Counted from the first letter of the stretch, positions 17,501 to 25,878 are shown. The stretch: 40,146 nucleotides of DNA from an uncultured Prevotella sp. (GCA_900539625.1 UQCW01000022.1:1-40146); one strand, 5' to 3'. Program-made: numbers and translations. Notes: generated from the sequence alone by a model not told the origin.

Positions 17501-17530
17501 TGTGAAACTGCTCTTTTTTTTCTAACTTCG
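17501..17530 (+). promoter_or_regulatory. Possible porX promoter
   Basis: TAACTTCG at 17523-17530 resembles TAnnTTTG, and TGTG at 17501-17504 lies 18 bases upstream in place of TTTG. Two deviations from consensus, so a tentative call; the distance to the porX start (17645) is 115 bases. Confidence 0.4.
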
Positions 17531-17644
17531 CAGCATAAGCGTGCAAGGGAGGTGAAGGCGGTATAATTTTCCGTAAATCCGCCTGACTTCCAAACCTGGG
17601 GTTGCTGCCCGGCAGGCTGAATTTCTAATTACAAACATTTGAAG

Positions 17645-19201
17645 ATGAACAATATCGGACGACTTCTATGGGTGGACGATGAGATTGATTTACTCAAAGG
17701 GCATATCGTTTTTCTGGAAAAGAAGGGATATGCCGTGCAAACGTGCTCTAACGGGCCAGACGCCATCGACCTCTGCCGGGAAAACAATTACGACCTCATC
17801 CTTCTCGACGAGAATATGCCGGGACTCAGCGGACTTGAGACGCTGGCGGCCATCAAGGAGACTACGCCCAACGTGCCAATCGTGATGGTGACAAAGAATG
17901 AGGCGGAAGACCTGATGGATCAGGCCATTGGCTCGAAGATTGCCGATTATCTGCTCAAACCTGTCAATCCGAAGCAGATTCTGCTGACGCTCAAGAAGAA
18001 CATCCACCGCACTGAAATTCAGCAGGAGGTGGTGCAGACCAACTATCGGCAGGAATTTGCTCGCATCAGTATGCAAATCGGTGACGACCTCAATGCTGAA
18101 CAGTGGAAGGAGCTATACAAGAAGCTTGTTCATTGGGAACTGGAACTGGACGAGGCCGACGAATCGATGCGCGAAATGCTGGGCATGCAGAAAACGGAGG
18201 CCAACCTTGCCTTTGCCAAGTTCATCAAAAAGAACTACGAAAACTGGATTGCCAATCCCGATGAACGCCCGCTCATCAGTCCGGATTTGTTTAAGAAGGT
18301 GGTGTTTCCCAAGCTCTCCGCAGGTCGCAAAGTGTTTCTGCTTGTGCTCGACAACCTGCGCTTCGACCAGTGGCGGGCCTTGAGCAGTGAGCTCGCCGAG
18401 CAGTTTGACATTGAGGAGAACCTTTATTTCAGCATCCTCCCGACGGCCACACAATATGCCCGCAACGCCATCTTTGCAGGCCTGATGCCAGAGAAGATAC
18501 GCCAGATGTATCCCGACCTCTGGGTGGACGAGGATGAAGACGAAGGGAAAAACCTGCAAGAGGAGGCCCTCATCCGCCATCAACTGGAGCGCTACCGCCG
18601 AAAGGAGCATTTCACCTACAACAAAATCAACGATTCGCAGGCGGCCGACCATATTCTCTCGACATTGCCGCAACTAACGCAATCGCCTTTCAACGTGCTC
18701 GTCATCAATTTCATCGACATCCTCTCGCATGCCAGAACGGAATCGCGCATGGTGCGCGAACTGGCGGGCGGGGAGGCGGCTTTCCGCAGCATCACGCTCT
18801 CGTGGTTCCGCCACACGGCCATCAAGGAACTTTTCCGCGCTCTGTCGCTACTCGACTATGAAATCGTGATTACCACCGACCACGGAAGCATACGCGCCAC
18901 GTCGCCCATCAAAGTGGTTGGCGACCGCAACGTGAACACCAATCTGCGCTACAAACTGGGGAAGAACCTAAGCTACAACCTGAAGGAGGTAATAGAAGTG
19001 AAACGCCCAGACCGATTCGGACTGCCAGCGCCCAACCTCTCAACGACCTATATCTTTGCACAGGGCGACAAATTCTTCGCCTATCCCAACAACTACAACT
19101 ATTACGTGACCTACTACCGCAACACTTTCCAACACGGCGGTGTCTCGATGGAGGAAATGATTGTGCCGCTCGTGGTGTTGCACCCCAAAAAGCGCGGCTA
19201 A
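17645..19201 (+). CDS. porX: PorX: response regulator with PglZ domain
   Basis: A 518-residue T9SS regulator. The receiver domain (1-120) has acidic pocket Asp11/Asp12, phosphoacceptor Asp55 (LILLDENMPG), Thr83 and Lys105 (LLKPVNP). A helical linker follows. The C-terminal PglZ domain has the alkaline-phosphatase-like fold, with metal and nucleophile motifs FLLVLDNLRFDQW, PTATQYARN (catalytic Thr) and TTDHGS. This combination and length are those of PorX, which in Porphyromonas gingivalis acts with PorY and the sigma factor SigP to control T9SS genes, and whose PglZ domain cleaves nucleotide-type phosphodiesters. The open frame extends to a TTG at 17639, but the ATG at 17645 is preferred. PorY is not in the window. 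cysQ follows after 114 bases. Confidence 0.93.
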   Translation: MNNIGRLLWVDDEIDLLKGHIVFLEKKGYAVQTCSNGPDAIDLCRENNYDLILLDENMPGLSGLETLAAIKETTPNVPIVMVTKNEAEDLMDQAIGSKIADYLLKPVNPKQILLTLKKNIHRTEIQQEVVQTNYRQEFARISMQIGDDLNAEQWKELYKKLVHWELELDEADESMREMLGMQKTEANLAFAKFIKKNYENWIANPDERPLISPDLFKKVVFPKLSAGRKVFLLVLDNLRFDQWRALSSELAEQFDIEENLYFSILPTATQYARNAIFAGLMPEKIRQMYPDLWVDEDEDEGKNLQEEALIRHQLERYRRKEHFTYNKINDSQAADHILSTLPQLTQSPFNVLVINFIDILSHARTESRMVRELAGGEAAFRSITLSWFRHTAIKELFRALSLLDYEIVITTDHGSIRATSPIKVVGDRNVNTNLRYKLGKNLSYNLKEVIEVKRPDRFGLPAPNLSTTYIFAQGDKFFAYPNNYNYYVTYYRNTFQHGGVSMEEMIVPLVVLHPKKRG

Positions 19202-19315
19202 GAAAGCGCAAAGCGTTGCGAAGCACAACGATCATAGATAGGAATGAAAGGGAGCGACAAACACCTGACGGTTGCGTAGCGCATCTCTCCCTTCGTCCAA
19301 ACACACACCCAACAA

Positions 19316-20137
19316 ATGAAACCAGAAACTCTTCTTCAAATAGCACTGTCCGCCGCTGTGGAAGCTGGCGAGGCCATCATGAAAATATACACCCATCCCG
19401 ATTTGGACTGGGAAGTTGAACGCAAAGCCGACAATTCGCCACTCACCCTGGCCGACCGTCGCTCACACGCTGTCATCGCGCAAGCGCTCGACATGACGCC
19501 CTACCCTCTGCTCAGCGAGGAAGGCTGTCACGAGGACTATGCCGTTCGCAAACAATGGGAAACGCTGTGGATTTGCGACCCACTCGATGGCACGAAGGAG
19601 TTCATCAAGCGCAACGGGGAGTTCACTGTCAACATCGCCCTCGTCAAAGGCGGTGTGCCTGTCATGGGCGTTATCTATGTGCCAGTGTCGCGCACGCTTT
19701 TCTGGGGACACACGGAGGCATTCAACGGACAAATCGCGGCCTGGCGCTGCGAAGTGGACGAAACGGGCAGCCTCGTCGGACAAACGGCCCTGCCGCTCAA
19801 CGATGACGCCGAGCGGCCCTACATCGTGGTGGCTTCACGCTCCCACCTCTCTCCAGAGACGGAAGCTTTCGTGGCCCGTGAGCGTGAAGCCCACCCTGGC
19901 CTCGAACTACATTCTGCGGGCAGTTCGCTAAAAATCTGCCTCGTGGCTGAAGGCCGGGCCGACATCTATCCGCGCCTCGCCCCCACCATGGAATGGGACA
20001 CGGCTGCCGGACACGCCATTGCCCTCGGCGCTGGCTGCGAAGTGGTGAAGGCTGAAGACGGCAAACCAGTGGTCTACAACAAAGAGGACCTCCTCAACCC
20101 GTTCTTCATCGTTCGCCCAGCTACACAGAAGGGGTAA
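19316..20137 (+). CDS. cysQ: 3'(2'),5'-bisphosphate nucleotidase CysQ
   Basis: A 273-residue cytoplasmic, Mg-dependent phosphatase of the inositol-monophosphatase fold. It removes the 3'-phosphate of PAP/PAPS, by-products of sulfate activation. Motifs: LLSEEG (metal Glu, 65-70), DPLDGTKEF (88-96) and MEWDTAAGHA near 225. Length is normal for CysQ. The SLC13 permease follows after 61 bases, a pairing common in Bacteroidota sulfate-assimilation clusters, where cysC, cysD and cysN usually follow as well. Here they do not. Confidence 0.93.
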   Translation: MKPETLLQIALSAAVEAGEAIMKIYTHPDLDWEVERKADNSPLTLADRRSHAVIAQALDMTPYPLLSEEGCHEDYAVRKQWETLWICDPLDGTKEFIKRNGEFTVNIALVKGGVPVMGVIYVPVSRTLFWGHTEAFNGQIAAWRCEVDETGSLVGQTALPLNDDAERPYIVVASRSHLSPETEAFVAREREAHPGLELHSAGSSLKICLVAEGRADIYPRLAPTMEWDTAAGHAIALGAGCEVVKAEDGKPVVYNKEDLLNPFFIVRPATQKG

Positions 20138-20198
20138 GCCCCAAAATATACCGTATCTTAAAACACGCTACGTTCATCTCCTCTTTTAAACAACCACC

Positions 20199-21755
20199 GT
20201 GGGATTCCAAGCCATATTTGTCATCATCATATTGTCGGTGCTCATCATCGCGCTCATCAAAGACCGCATGCGCCCTGGCCTCATTCTGCTTTCGGGTGCC
20301 GTGGCCTTCATGTGTGCCGGCATCTTGAGCCCGAAGGAACTTCTTGAAGGTTTCTCCAACAAGGGCATGATTACCGTGGCAATGCTCTTTCTTGTGAGCG
20401 AAGGCGTGCGGCGCTCCGGACTGCTCAGCACGCTCCTTGAACACCTGTTGCCTAAACGCCGCGCCACCATAAGGGGCGTACAGGCTCGCATGCTGCCCGC
20501 CGTGGCCTTCATCTCAGCTTTTCTCAACAACACGCCAGTGGTGGTTATCTTCGCCCCGATGATCAAACGCTGGGCGGAGCGCCACCGACTTTCGCCAACG
20601 AAGTTCCTCATCCCTTTGTCATACGCCACCATCCTTGGCGGCGTGTGTACGCTCATCGGAACAAGCACAAACCTCGTTGTCCACGGCATGGTCATTGATG
20701 CTGGATATACCGGCTTCTCCATGTTTGAACTTGGAAAAGTGGGCATCGTCATTGCCGTTGTCGGACTCCTTTATATATACATCGCCTCGCCGCGCCTGCT
20801 CCCCGACCGTCGGGAAGACCGCGAAGAGCAAGTCACGAGCGAAGAGCGGCGCGAGGGTCTGCAACGCATTGAAGTGGTGCTTGCGGCCCGCTTCCCAGCC
20901 ATCAACCGTCGCGTGCGCGACTTCGACTTCAAGCGGAAATATGGTGCCACCATCCTGGAGATACGACGCGGCGGCGACACCATCATCATCCACGATATGC
21001 GTAAGGAGCGCTTTCGCGAAGGCGACACGCTTGTTTTGCTGGCCGACAAGTCTTTCATGGAAAACTGGGGCGACTCCTCGTTCTTCCTCATGGTGTCGGA
21101 CGGCCGGAAAGAAGAAGCGCCGATGAACAAATCGAAACGCTGGCTGGCCGTCGGCCTCATGGTGCTGATGGTGCTGGGGGCCACCATTGGCGAACTGCCC
21201 GCCGTGAAGCAGGCTTGTCCTGGCATGACGCTCGACATGTTTTTCTTCGTGAGCATAACGACCATCATCATGGCATGGCTGGGCATGTTCCCCGCACGGA
21301 AATACACCAAATATGTCTCCTGGGACATCCTCATCACCATTGCCTCGGCCTTTGCCATCAGCCGCGCCATGCAAAATTCCGGCATGGCCGACGCCGTGGC
21401 GTCCTTCGCCACGGGTCTGAGCAGCAGCCACGGACCGCTGGTGTTGCTCGCCGTTGTGTTTGTCATCACCAACGTGTTCACCGAACTGATGACGAACAAC
21501 GCCGCGGCGGCCCTGGCCTTCCCCATCTCTCTGTCAATGGCGCAACACCTCGGCGTCAGCCCCATGCCTTTCTTCGTGACCATCTGCATGGCGGCATCGG
21601 CAAGTTTCTCCACGCCCATCGGTTACCAAACCAACCTCATCGTGCAGGGTATCGGCAACTACCGCTTTGCCGACTTCGTGAAAGTGGGACTTCCCCTCAA
21701 CCTCATCGCCCTCATCCTAACGGTGTTGCTCGTGCCGCTCATCTGGCCGTTTTGA
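20199..21755 (+). CDS. SLC13/DASS-family anion permease, probably sulfate
   Basis: A 518-residue membrane transporter with about 10-12 helices. It has the two-repeat signature of SLC13 proteins: NNTPVVV with TSTNLVV in the first half, and TNNAAAALAF with TPIGYQTNLIV in the second; these pairs form the Na+ and anion sites. A cytoplasmic RCK/TrkA-C-like domain lies at about 215-290 (LAARFPAINRRVRDFDF... to FREGDTLVLLADK), which may bind a ligand or nucleotide. The start is GTG (20199) with a hydrophobic first helix directly after. Adjacent to cysQ, it is likely the sulfate uptake system; the substrate is inferred from context. Confidence 0.88.
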   Translation: MGFQAIFVIIILSVLIIALIKDRMRPGLILLSGAVAFMCAGILSPKELLEGFSNKGMITVAMLFLVSEGVRRSGLLSTLLEHLLPKRRATIRGVQARMLPAVAFISAFLNNTPVVVIFAPMIKRWAERHRLSPTKFLIPLSYATILGGVCTLIGTSTNLVVHGMVIDAGYTGFSMFELGKVGIVIAVVGLLYIYIASPRLLPDRREDREEQVTSEERREGLQRIEVVLAARFPAINRRVRDFDFKRKYGATILEIRRGGDTIIIHDMRKERFREGDTLVLLADKSFMENWGDSSFFLMVSDGRKEEAPMNKSKRWLAVGLMVLMVLGATIGELPAVKQACPGMTLDMFFFVSITTIIMAWLGMFPARKYTKYVSWDILITIASAFAISRAMQNSGMADAVASFATGLSSSHGPLVLLAVVFVITNVFTELMTNNAAAALAFPISLSMAQHLGVSPMPFFVTICMAASASFSTPIGYQTNLIVQGIGNYRFADFVKVGLPLNLIALILTVLLVPLIWPF

Positions 21756-21854
21756 GAAGGGCCGCCAGCTCTGCCAAACCGCAGGAGGAAGACGCGGCAC
21801 CGCCATGCCGCTTCACGTTTGCGGCAAGACAAACAGGGAATCAAAATACTAATT

Positions 21855-22043
21855 AAGTAGGTGGTCAGAATTATTTTTACATTTGAAATATTCTATCGGG
21901 ATGCAGATACGCCACCTTGGGTGAAGGAGCAATGCGGGCATTGCGACTGAGGACAAGGTAAGTAGATGCGCCCGAGAGGACGTTTCAAATGTAAGAATAA
22001 TGCTCTTGGCATATATTATAAAAATAATTTTGATTACCTACTT
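21855..22043. repeat. 189-base nested inverted repeat
   Basis: Outer arms 21855-21876 and 22022-22043 (AAGTAGGTGGTCAGAATTAT against its partner) match at about 19 of 22. Inner arms TTTTTACATTTGAAA (21873-21887) and TTTCAAATGTAAGAA (21986-22000) pair at 13 of 15. The centre contains a perfect small hairpin GCAATGC/GCATTGC. It resembles a MITE of the AAGTAGGTG family, or a structured RNA. No open frame. The right outer arm contains TAATTTTG on the plus strand (22025-22032). Confidence 0.75.
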
Positions 22044-22130
22044 ATCCGCTCGAAAGGACCTCCCGCCACACTTCCATATCGTAAAATTTACTTCCAAATG
22101 ATACGAAATCAGGCATTTTTTACCATTTGA

Positions 22131-22175
22131 ACGAAACCGGACACCTTTTTGGTTGCCCGGTTTCATTCGTTTTTA
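22131..22175 (+). terminator. Terminator-like hairpin
   Basis: GAAACCGG (22133-22140) pairs with CCGGTTTC (22157-22164); flanking ACG/CGT pairs extend it with an AT bulge, and a TTTTT run follows at 22170-22174. No gene lies directly upstream, so it may end a long read-through from the SLC13 gene or an unannotated RNA. Confidence 0.6.
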
Positions 22176-22190
22176 CTTAATTTGCACATC

Positions 22191-22216
22191 GAACAACGGC
22201 AAAGGTGCCGCTGTTC
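22191..22216. repeat. Short GC-rich hairpin
   Basis: GAACAACGGCA (22191-22201) pairs with TGCCGCTGTTC (22206-22216) at 10 of 11 positions, loop AAGG. No T run follows. Function unknown; might belong to a small RNA. Confidence 0.5.
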
Positions 22217-22444
22217 AAGACGAAAACCTCTCAGAATGTATTAGCGAAGGAAGGCTATATGAGGGCAACGAGCAAGTCAAGAATGCCCCCACAAATTAAA
22301 AGAACAAGAAAGGGATGCAGCAGCCGCCGCTGCAATGCTCCCGCCAAAAGCCTTTTATTCTTGAGGAACATTTATTCATATATTATCTCGTGTGCCACAC
22401 ACAGAACAATGGGATGAACGGCACACTCAGCGTTTTCATGGAAC

Positions 22445-22496
22445 AAAAGCGGGTGCCCACCAAACTTGTGACAAGCGAGGGACGGTGCCCGCTTTT
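22445..22496 (+). terminator. Possible terminator hairpin
   Basis: AAAAGCGGG (22445-22453) pairs with CCCGCTTTT (22488-22496), enclosing the mini-hairpin CTTGTGACAAG. The T run is short and part of the stem, so terminator function is uncertain. Confidence 0.4.
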
Positions 22497-22755
22497 AATT
22501 GCACCACCCAGTGCAAAGTTCACGCTCTCCCGTTTGCCCCGCCTCGTTTTCCAAAGCATCCCCAAAAAATCGGCCCACCATTCGCCCATTTCAAGCCTTT
22601 TCCTTAAATTTGCCTGTTCATAGATTCGGGAGAAAAATACTGACGGAACGACAAGGGATGCCCATCATCAATTCTCACAGCATTTCTGTTGTCTCCTGCC
22701 AAGAAGCCATTCTCCCTTTCCATTTATTGTCCTACATCATCAAGGCGCCGACCTA

Positions 22756-22822
22756 AGTAATGGTAAAAAAGAAATAAATCCTTACTCCACAAAATTGGTC
22801 AACTTATTCTTTCACCATTACT
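22756..22822. mobile_element. MITE derivative, 67 bases
   Basis: Bounded by AGTAATGGT and ACCATTACT and containing the right-arm segment CTCCACAAAATTGGTCAACT of the full-length copies. The internal region is deleted. It lies 67 bases before the start of the next gene, in its likely leader or promoter region. Confidence 0.8.
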
Positions 22823-22889
22823 AAAGCATTGCATACCCCAACCGAAAGCAACTGCCACCGCGCCTGCCATCTAAAAAACAAAAAACATC

Positions 22890-23834
22890 ATGAAGACTTG
22901 TTCTATATGCGGTCATCAGTTTCCCGACGATCTGAAGGAATGCCCCGTGTGTGGCGCACCGGCCCCTAACGCCGATGCCAACACCACCATTAACACGAAC
23001 AACGGCACAACGCCGCCCCCTGTGCCCGACGACATCCCGCCGGTGCCGGAAGTCGATGGTTCACCAAAAACGCGCATCGTCAGCAACGGCACCGTGCCGC
23101 CCTCCAATCCTGGCGCCGTACCACCTTCTGGCCCTGCAACCGTGGCCTCTGGTGCCGTTCCGCCGTCAAACCCTGGTGCCGTGCCGCCCTCCAATCCTGG
23201 AACTGTGCCGCCTTCCAATCCTGGCACTGTGCCGCCCTCTGGTTCTTTCAACCAGCCGCCGCGCCGCAACAACACGGTGCTCTGGGTCGTCATCGGCATT
23301 CTGAGCGCCATCATCCTCATCGGGGCCACGTGGTTTATCGCCACCAAGGTGCTGGGCGACGATTCTAAATCAAACGACAACAGCGAAGACAGCATCGGCA
23401 GCGATGTTGAAGTGGTGGATTATGAAACCGACGACACGCCAACACAATCGGACACCTACGATGCCGACACGCTGGCTGAGCCCGACGTTGAAGAAGTGTA
23501 CAACACCGACGACGCGTCAAACAGCCATTCGTCCAGCACTTCCAGCGACGACAACACCAACGTCATCACGGGTTATCTCCACCACAGCGATGGCGACAAA
23601 TCGTGCTACGTACGCCTCGTGTTCACTGTTGACAACGACAGCGAAGTGAGCGGAACGGTCAGTTTCAACAACACCACACTGGACATCTCAGGCAACTATT
23701 ATGATGGTTCGAAGAAACTGCTCATCTACGAGAATGGCGGCGGCCGCTATGAAGGCTACGTCAACGGCAGCACCTACTCTGGCAAATATTACGACAACGA
23801 CGGCACATGGTCGTTCAGCATGAACGTCAACTAA
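22890..23834 (+). CDS. Zinc-ribbon, PPSNPG-repeat, single-TM protein
   Basis: A 314-residue protein. An N-terminal zinc ribbon has C4/C7/C18/C21 (CSICG...CPVCG). Residues 45-123 are Pro-rich, with tandem 8-residue repeats (AVPPSNPG/TVPPSNPG). One transmembrane helix lies at 129-151. Residues 155-220 are acidic and Ser/Asp-rich, and the last 95 residues form a beta-rich domain with Gly/Tyr repeats (SGNYYDGSK, YEGYVNGSTYSGKYY), MORN-like in spacing. Predicted cytoplasmic zinc ribbon with an outer beta domain. It is followed after 36 bases by porT in the same direction and may be cotranscribed, but a T9SS role is not established. Function unknown. Confidence 0.78.
   Translation: MKTCSICGHQFPDDLKECPVCGAPAPNADANTTINTNNGTTPPPVPDDIPPVPEVDGSPKTRIVSNGTVPPSNPGAVPPSGPATVASGAVPPSNPGAVPPSNPGTVPPSNPGTVPPSGSFNQPPRRNNTVLWVVIGILSAIILIGATWFIATKVLGDDSKSNDNSEDSIGSDVEVVDYETDDTPTQSDTYDADTLAEPDVEEVYNTDDASNSHSSSTSSDDNTNVITGYLHHSDGDKSCYVRLVFTVDNDSEVSGTVSFNNTTLDISGNYYDGSKKLLIYENGGGRYEGYVNGSTYSGKYYDNDGTWSFSMNVN
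23088..23256 (+). repeat. 24-base coding tandem repeat (PPSNPG units)
   Basis: Within the zinc-ribbon protein gene, units coding (A/T)VPPSNPG repeat about six times with small variations, the third unit being partial. The near-identical bases make the tract prone to copy-number change by slippage. Confidence 0.8.
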
Positions 23835-23870
23835 CCCTCCCTCTCGGAGGCCAACCCTCTCCCATTGCCT

Positions 23871-24605
23871 ATGCACAACCATTTGAAACTCCTTCCGAGC
23901 GTCTGCCGCATTATGGCGCTGCTGCTCTTTGCGGGCTGCAGCCTGTCGGTCTGCGCCCAACAACGCAAGGTGCAAAACAAACCGTTTATTGATGAGCGCC
24001 GCTTCCATTACGGATTCACCGTCGGCCTGCACGACCAGGGGCTCTCTCTGACCAACAACGGTTTCATCGACCCCGCAACAGGAGCACAGTGGGTTGCCGC
24101 CAACGACCGCCACAATTTCGGGTTTTCTGTCGGCGTGCTCGGCGAATGGAAACTCAATCCGACGTTCTCCCTGCGCCTCATTCCCTCGCTCCACTTCGGC
24201 AGCAAGCACATACGCTTCCGCAATCTGGCCGACGAAGGACGCAACTCGCAAGACATGAAGTCGACCTACATGGCACTGCCCATAAACCTCAAAGTGAGTG
24301 CGCCGCGCTTCAACAACTATCGGCCCTACGTCGTGGCAGGACTCTCGCCGATGTACGACCTGACGGCCAACAAACACACGCTCCTGCGCACCAAAGCCTT
24401 CAACCTCATGCTTGAAACGGGAATCGGATGCGACCTCTACCTTCCTTTCTTCAAACTCATCCCAGAAATCAAATTCTGCTTCGGGCTGGGAAACGTTTTG
24501 GAGAAAAACCGCAAGGACCTCACCGACCCCACGCAATTTGTCTATACACAGAGCATCGACCGCGCCACGACCTCAATGGTGGTGCTCTCCTTCTATTTTG
24601 AGTAG
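23871..24605 (+). CDS. porT: PorT, T9SS outer-membrane beta-barrel protein
   Basis: A 244-residue outer-membrane protein required for T9SS in characterised species. Signal peptide at 1-26 or so (LLLFAGCSLSVCAQ). The mature protein starts RFHYGFTVGLHDQGL and has alternating beta strands. The PorT-type signature region is clear: KSTYMALPINLKVSA, NNYRPYVVAGLSP, then GIGCDLYLPFFKLIPEIKF, FCFGLGNVL and a final strand SMVVLSFYFE. The open frame extends to a TTG at 23865, but the ATG at 23871 is preferred. The stop TAG (24603-24605) lies inside a repeat tip (AGTAGGTGGT). porX (17645) is 6 kb upstream and gldH 9 kb downstream. Confidence 0.9.
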   Translation: MHNHLKLLPSVCRIMALLLFAGCSLSVCAQQRKVQNKPFIDERRFHYGFTVGLHDQGLSLTNNGFIDPATGAQWVAANDRHNFGFSVGVLGEWKLNPTFSLRLIPSLHFGSKHIRFRNLADEGRNSQDMKSTYMALPINLKVSAPRFNNYRPYVVAGLSPMYDLTANKHTLLRTKAFNLMLETGIGCDLYLPFFKLIPEIKFCFGLGNVLEKNRKDLTDPTQFVYTQSIDRATTSMVVLSFYFE

Positions 24606-24650
24606 GTGGTTTTACGCAATGTTGAAAGCATTATTCTTTCACCACCACTA
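24601..24650. mobile_element. Decayed MITE remnant at the porT stop
   Basis: The right end TTATTCTTTCACCACCACTA differs at two positions from the tip region of the intact elements, and the left end AGTAGGTGGT is its rough complement. About 50 bases long, with the porT stop codon inside the left tip. Confidence 0.6.
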
Positions 24651-24866
24651 AGTTTTCGACAATGGGGGTGTTCCGAACCGCATGGTTTGGAGCGCCCCCT
24701 TGTCTTTTTTTCTCGGCCATCCTTCAAAAAACAATATTTTTGACCACCGGCTTAAAAAAACTTTCTTTTTCTTGTCACAAAATCCATCCCTTCGTGTTAT
24801 AACAATAGAAACACGCCACAGAAGGCAGTCACCTCCAGCCTACACTTCGGCTCTAACCTCAACGGC

Positions 24867-25376
24867 ATGAACACGCAAAGCTTCGAACAGAAATATCTCC
24901 AACTGACTCCGCGCCTCTACAGCGTGGCCTTTTCTGTTCTTGACAATGCGGAAGATGCGGAAGACGCCGTGCAAGACACGTTTGCCCGCCTGTGGGAAAA
25001 GCGAAATGAACTTGAACGCATGGAAAATGCCGAGGGCTATTTCATGACCACGCTGCGCCACATCAGTCTCAACATGCTACGCAACCGCCGCGCCGCTGCC
25101 GACATCGCTGAAGCGCACAACGCACTCACAGACATCGACGCCGCCACAGCACAGGCTGAAATGGAACACCGCGAAACGCACGGCCTGCTAAAGCGCCTTC
25201 TGGCGCGGCTCTCCCCGCGGTCGCGCCGCGTTGTAACCCTGCGCCACGTTGGAGAATGCAGTTTCCACGACATGGCAGAGATTACGGGGGAAACGGAGGT
25301 GAACCTGAGAATGATTCTCTCCCGCGCCCGCCGACAATTGCGGGCGGCCTACGAAGAGGAAATGAAACACGGATAA
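24867..25376 (+). CDS. ECF-type RNA polymerase sigma factor
   Basis: A 169-residue sigma-70 family protein of ECF size. Region 2 (about 5-75) has YSVAFSVLDNAEDAEDAVQDTFARLWE, with the acidic DAEDAVQD core-binding motif and an aromatic segment after it. Region 4 (about 108-160) has LSPRSRRVVTLRHVGECSFHDMAEITGETEVNLRMILSRAR split around a helix-turn-helix for -35 recognition. It is followed after 43 bases by a small membrane protein that is probably its anti-sigma factor. The gap before it (24606-24866) holds no gene. Identity with the PorX partner SigP cannot be claimed. Confidence 0.92.
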   Translation: MNTQSFEQKYLQLTPRLYSVAFSVLDNAEDAEDAVQDTFARLWEKRNELERMENAEGYFMTTLRHISLNMLRNRRAAADIAEAHNALTDIDAATAQAEMEHRETHGLLKRLLARLSPRSRRVVTLRHVGECSFHDMAEITGETEVNLRMILSRARRQLRAAYEEEMKHG

Positions 25377-25419
25377 TCCAACGGCCCCATCATTAACCAA
25401 CACAAAAACCCAATACAAA

Positions 25420-25878
25420 ATGATGACATCTGAAGACATACGCCAACTTTTGCAACGCTTCTACGACGGAGAAACGACGCACGCCGAGGAACACTCGCTG
25501 CGGGAGTGGTTTCGCACGAACGATTGCCCCGAAGACCTGCAGCCCGACCGCCAGATGGTGATGGCCCTGTCGGAAACGGCCGACGTGCCTATGCCTGTGG
25601 GCTTGCAGATGCGCATCTCCAACCGCCTCCGAAAGCGTGAACGCCGCCGCCATCAGCGTGCCACGCGATGGCTGACCATGACGGGCATCGCCGCCAGTGT
25701 CGCTGCCCTCGCCGTCGGCGTGTGGTGCTGGATGATACCGCAACAGACGGTCTACACCGACACATGCCAAACGCCACAAGAGGCCATCGAGGAAGTACAC
25801 CAAACGCTCAACATCATCTCGCGCGACCTCTGCCAGGGACTCTCTGGCGAAGAGGACTTGGGAGGCCCGATGCCTTGA
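25420..25878 (+). CDS. Putative anti-sigma factor, single-TM
   Basis: A 152-residue protein. The N-terminal 50 residues (TSEDIRQLLQRFYDGETTHA, then EEHSLREWF) follow the pattern of short anti-sigma N-domains found beside Bacteroidota ECF genes, with 'DGETT..EE..L..WF' as in FecR/zinc-finger-like anti-sigma proteins, though there is no HxxxCxxC zinc motif. A basic segment (about 68-82) precedes a transmembrane helix (WLTMTGIAASVAALAVGVWC). The outer part is only about 45 residues, so there is little room for a sensor domain. Position directly after the ECF gene is the main evidence for the role. Confidence 0.7.
   Translation: MMTSEDIRQLLQRFYDGETTHAEEHSLREWFRTNDCPEDLQPDRQMVMALSETADVPMPVGLQMRISNRLRKRERRRHQRATRWLTMTGIAASVAALAVGVWCWMIPQQTVYTDTCQTPQEAIEEVHQTLNIISRDLCQGLSGEEDLGGPMP

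Larger units (their letters stand above)
21756..22889. other. 1.1-kb intergenic region rich in hairpins
   Basis: No convincing gene. The region holds a long structured inverted repeat (21855-22043), a terminator-like hairpin (22131-22175), two more hairpins (22191-22216, 22445-22496) and a short MITE derivative (22756-22822). Open frames at 22205-22756 overlap each other in several frames and have no recognisable domains. Confidence 0.6.

Noticed and set aside
22205..22756. Several short plus-strand frames between the SLC13 and zinc-ribbon genes
   Set aside because: They overlap in different frames, cover hairpins and a MITE, and show no domains or coding bias.
24867..25376. The ECF sigma factor as SigP, the PorX partner
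   Set aside because: It is followed by a putative anti-sigma and a DUF4252-like gene, the usual context of a different ECF group. Proximity to porX is not enough; a phylogeny would decide.
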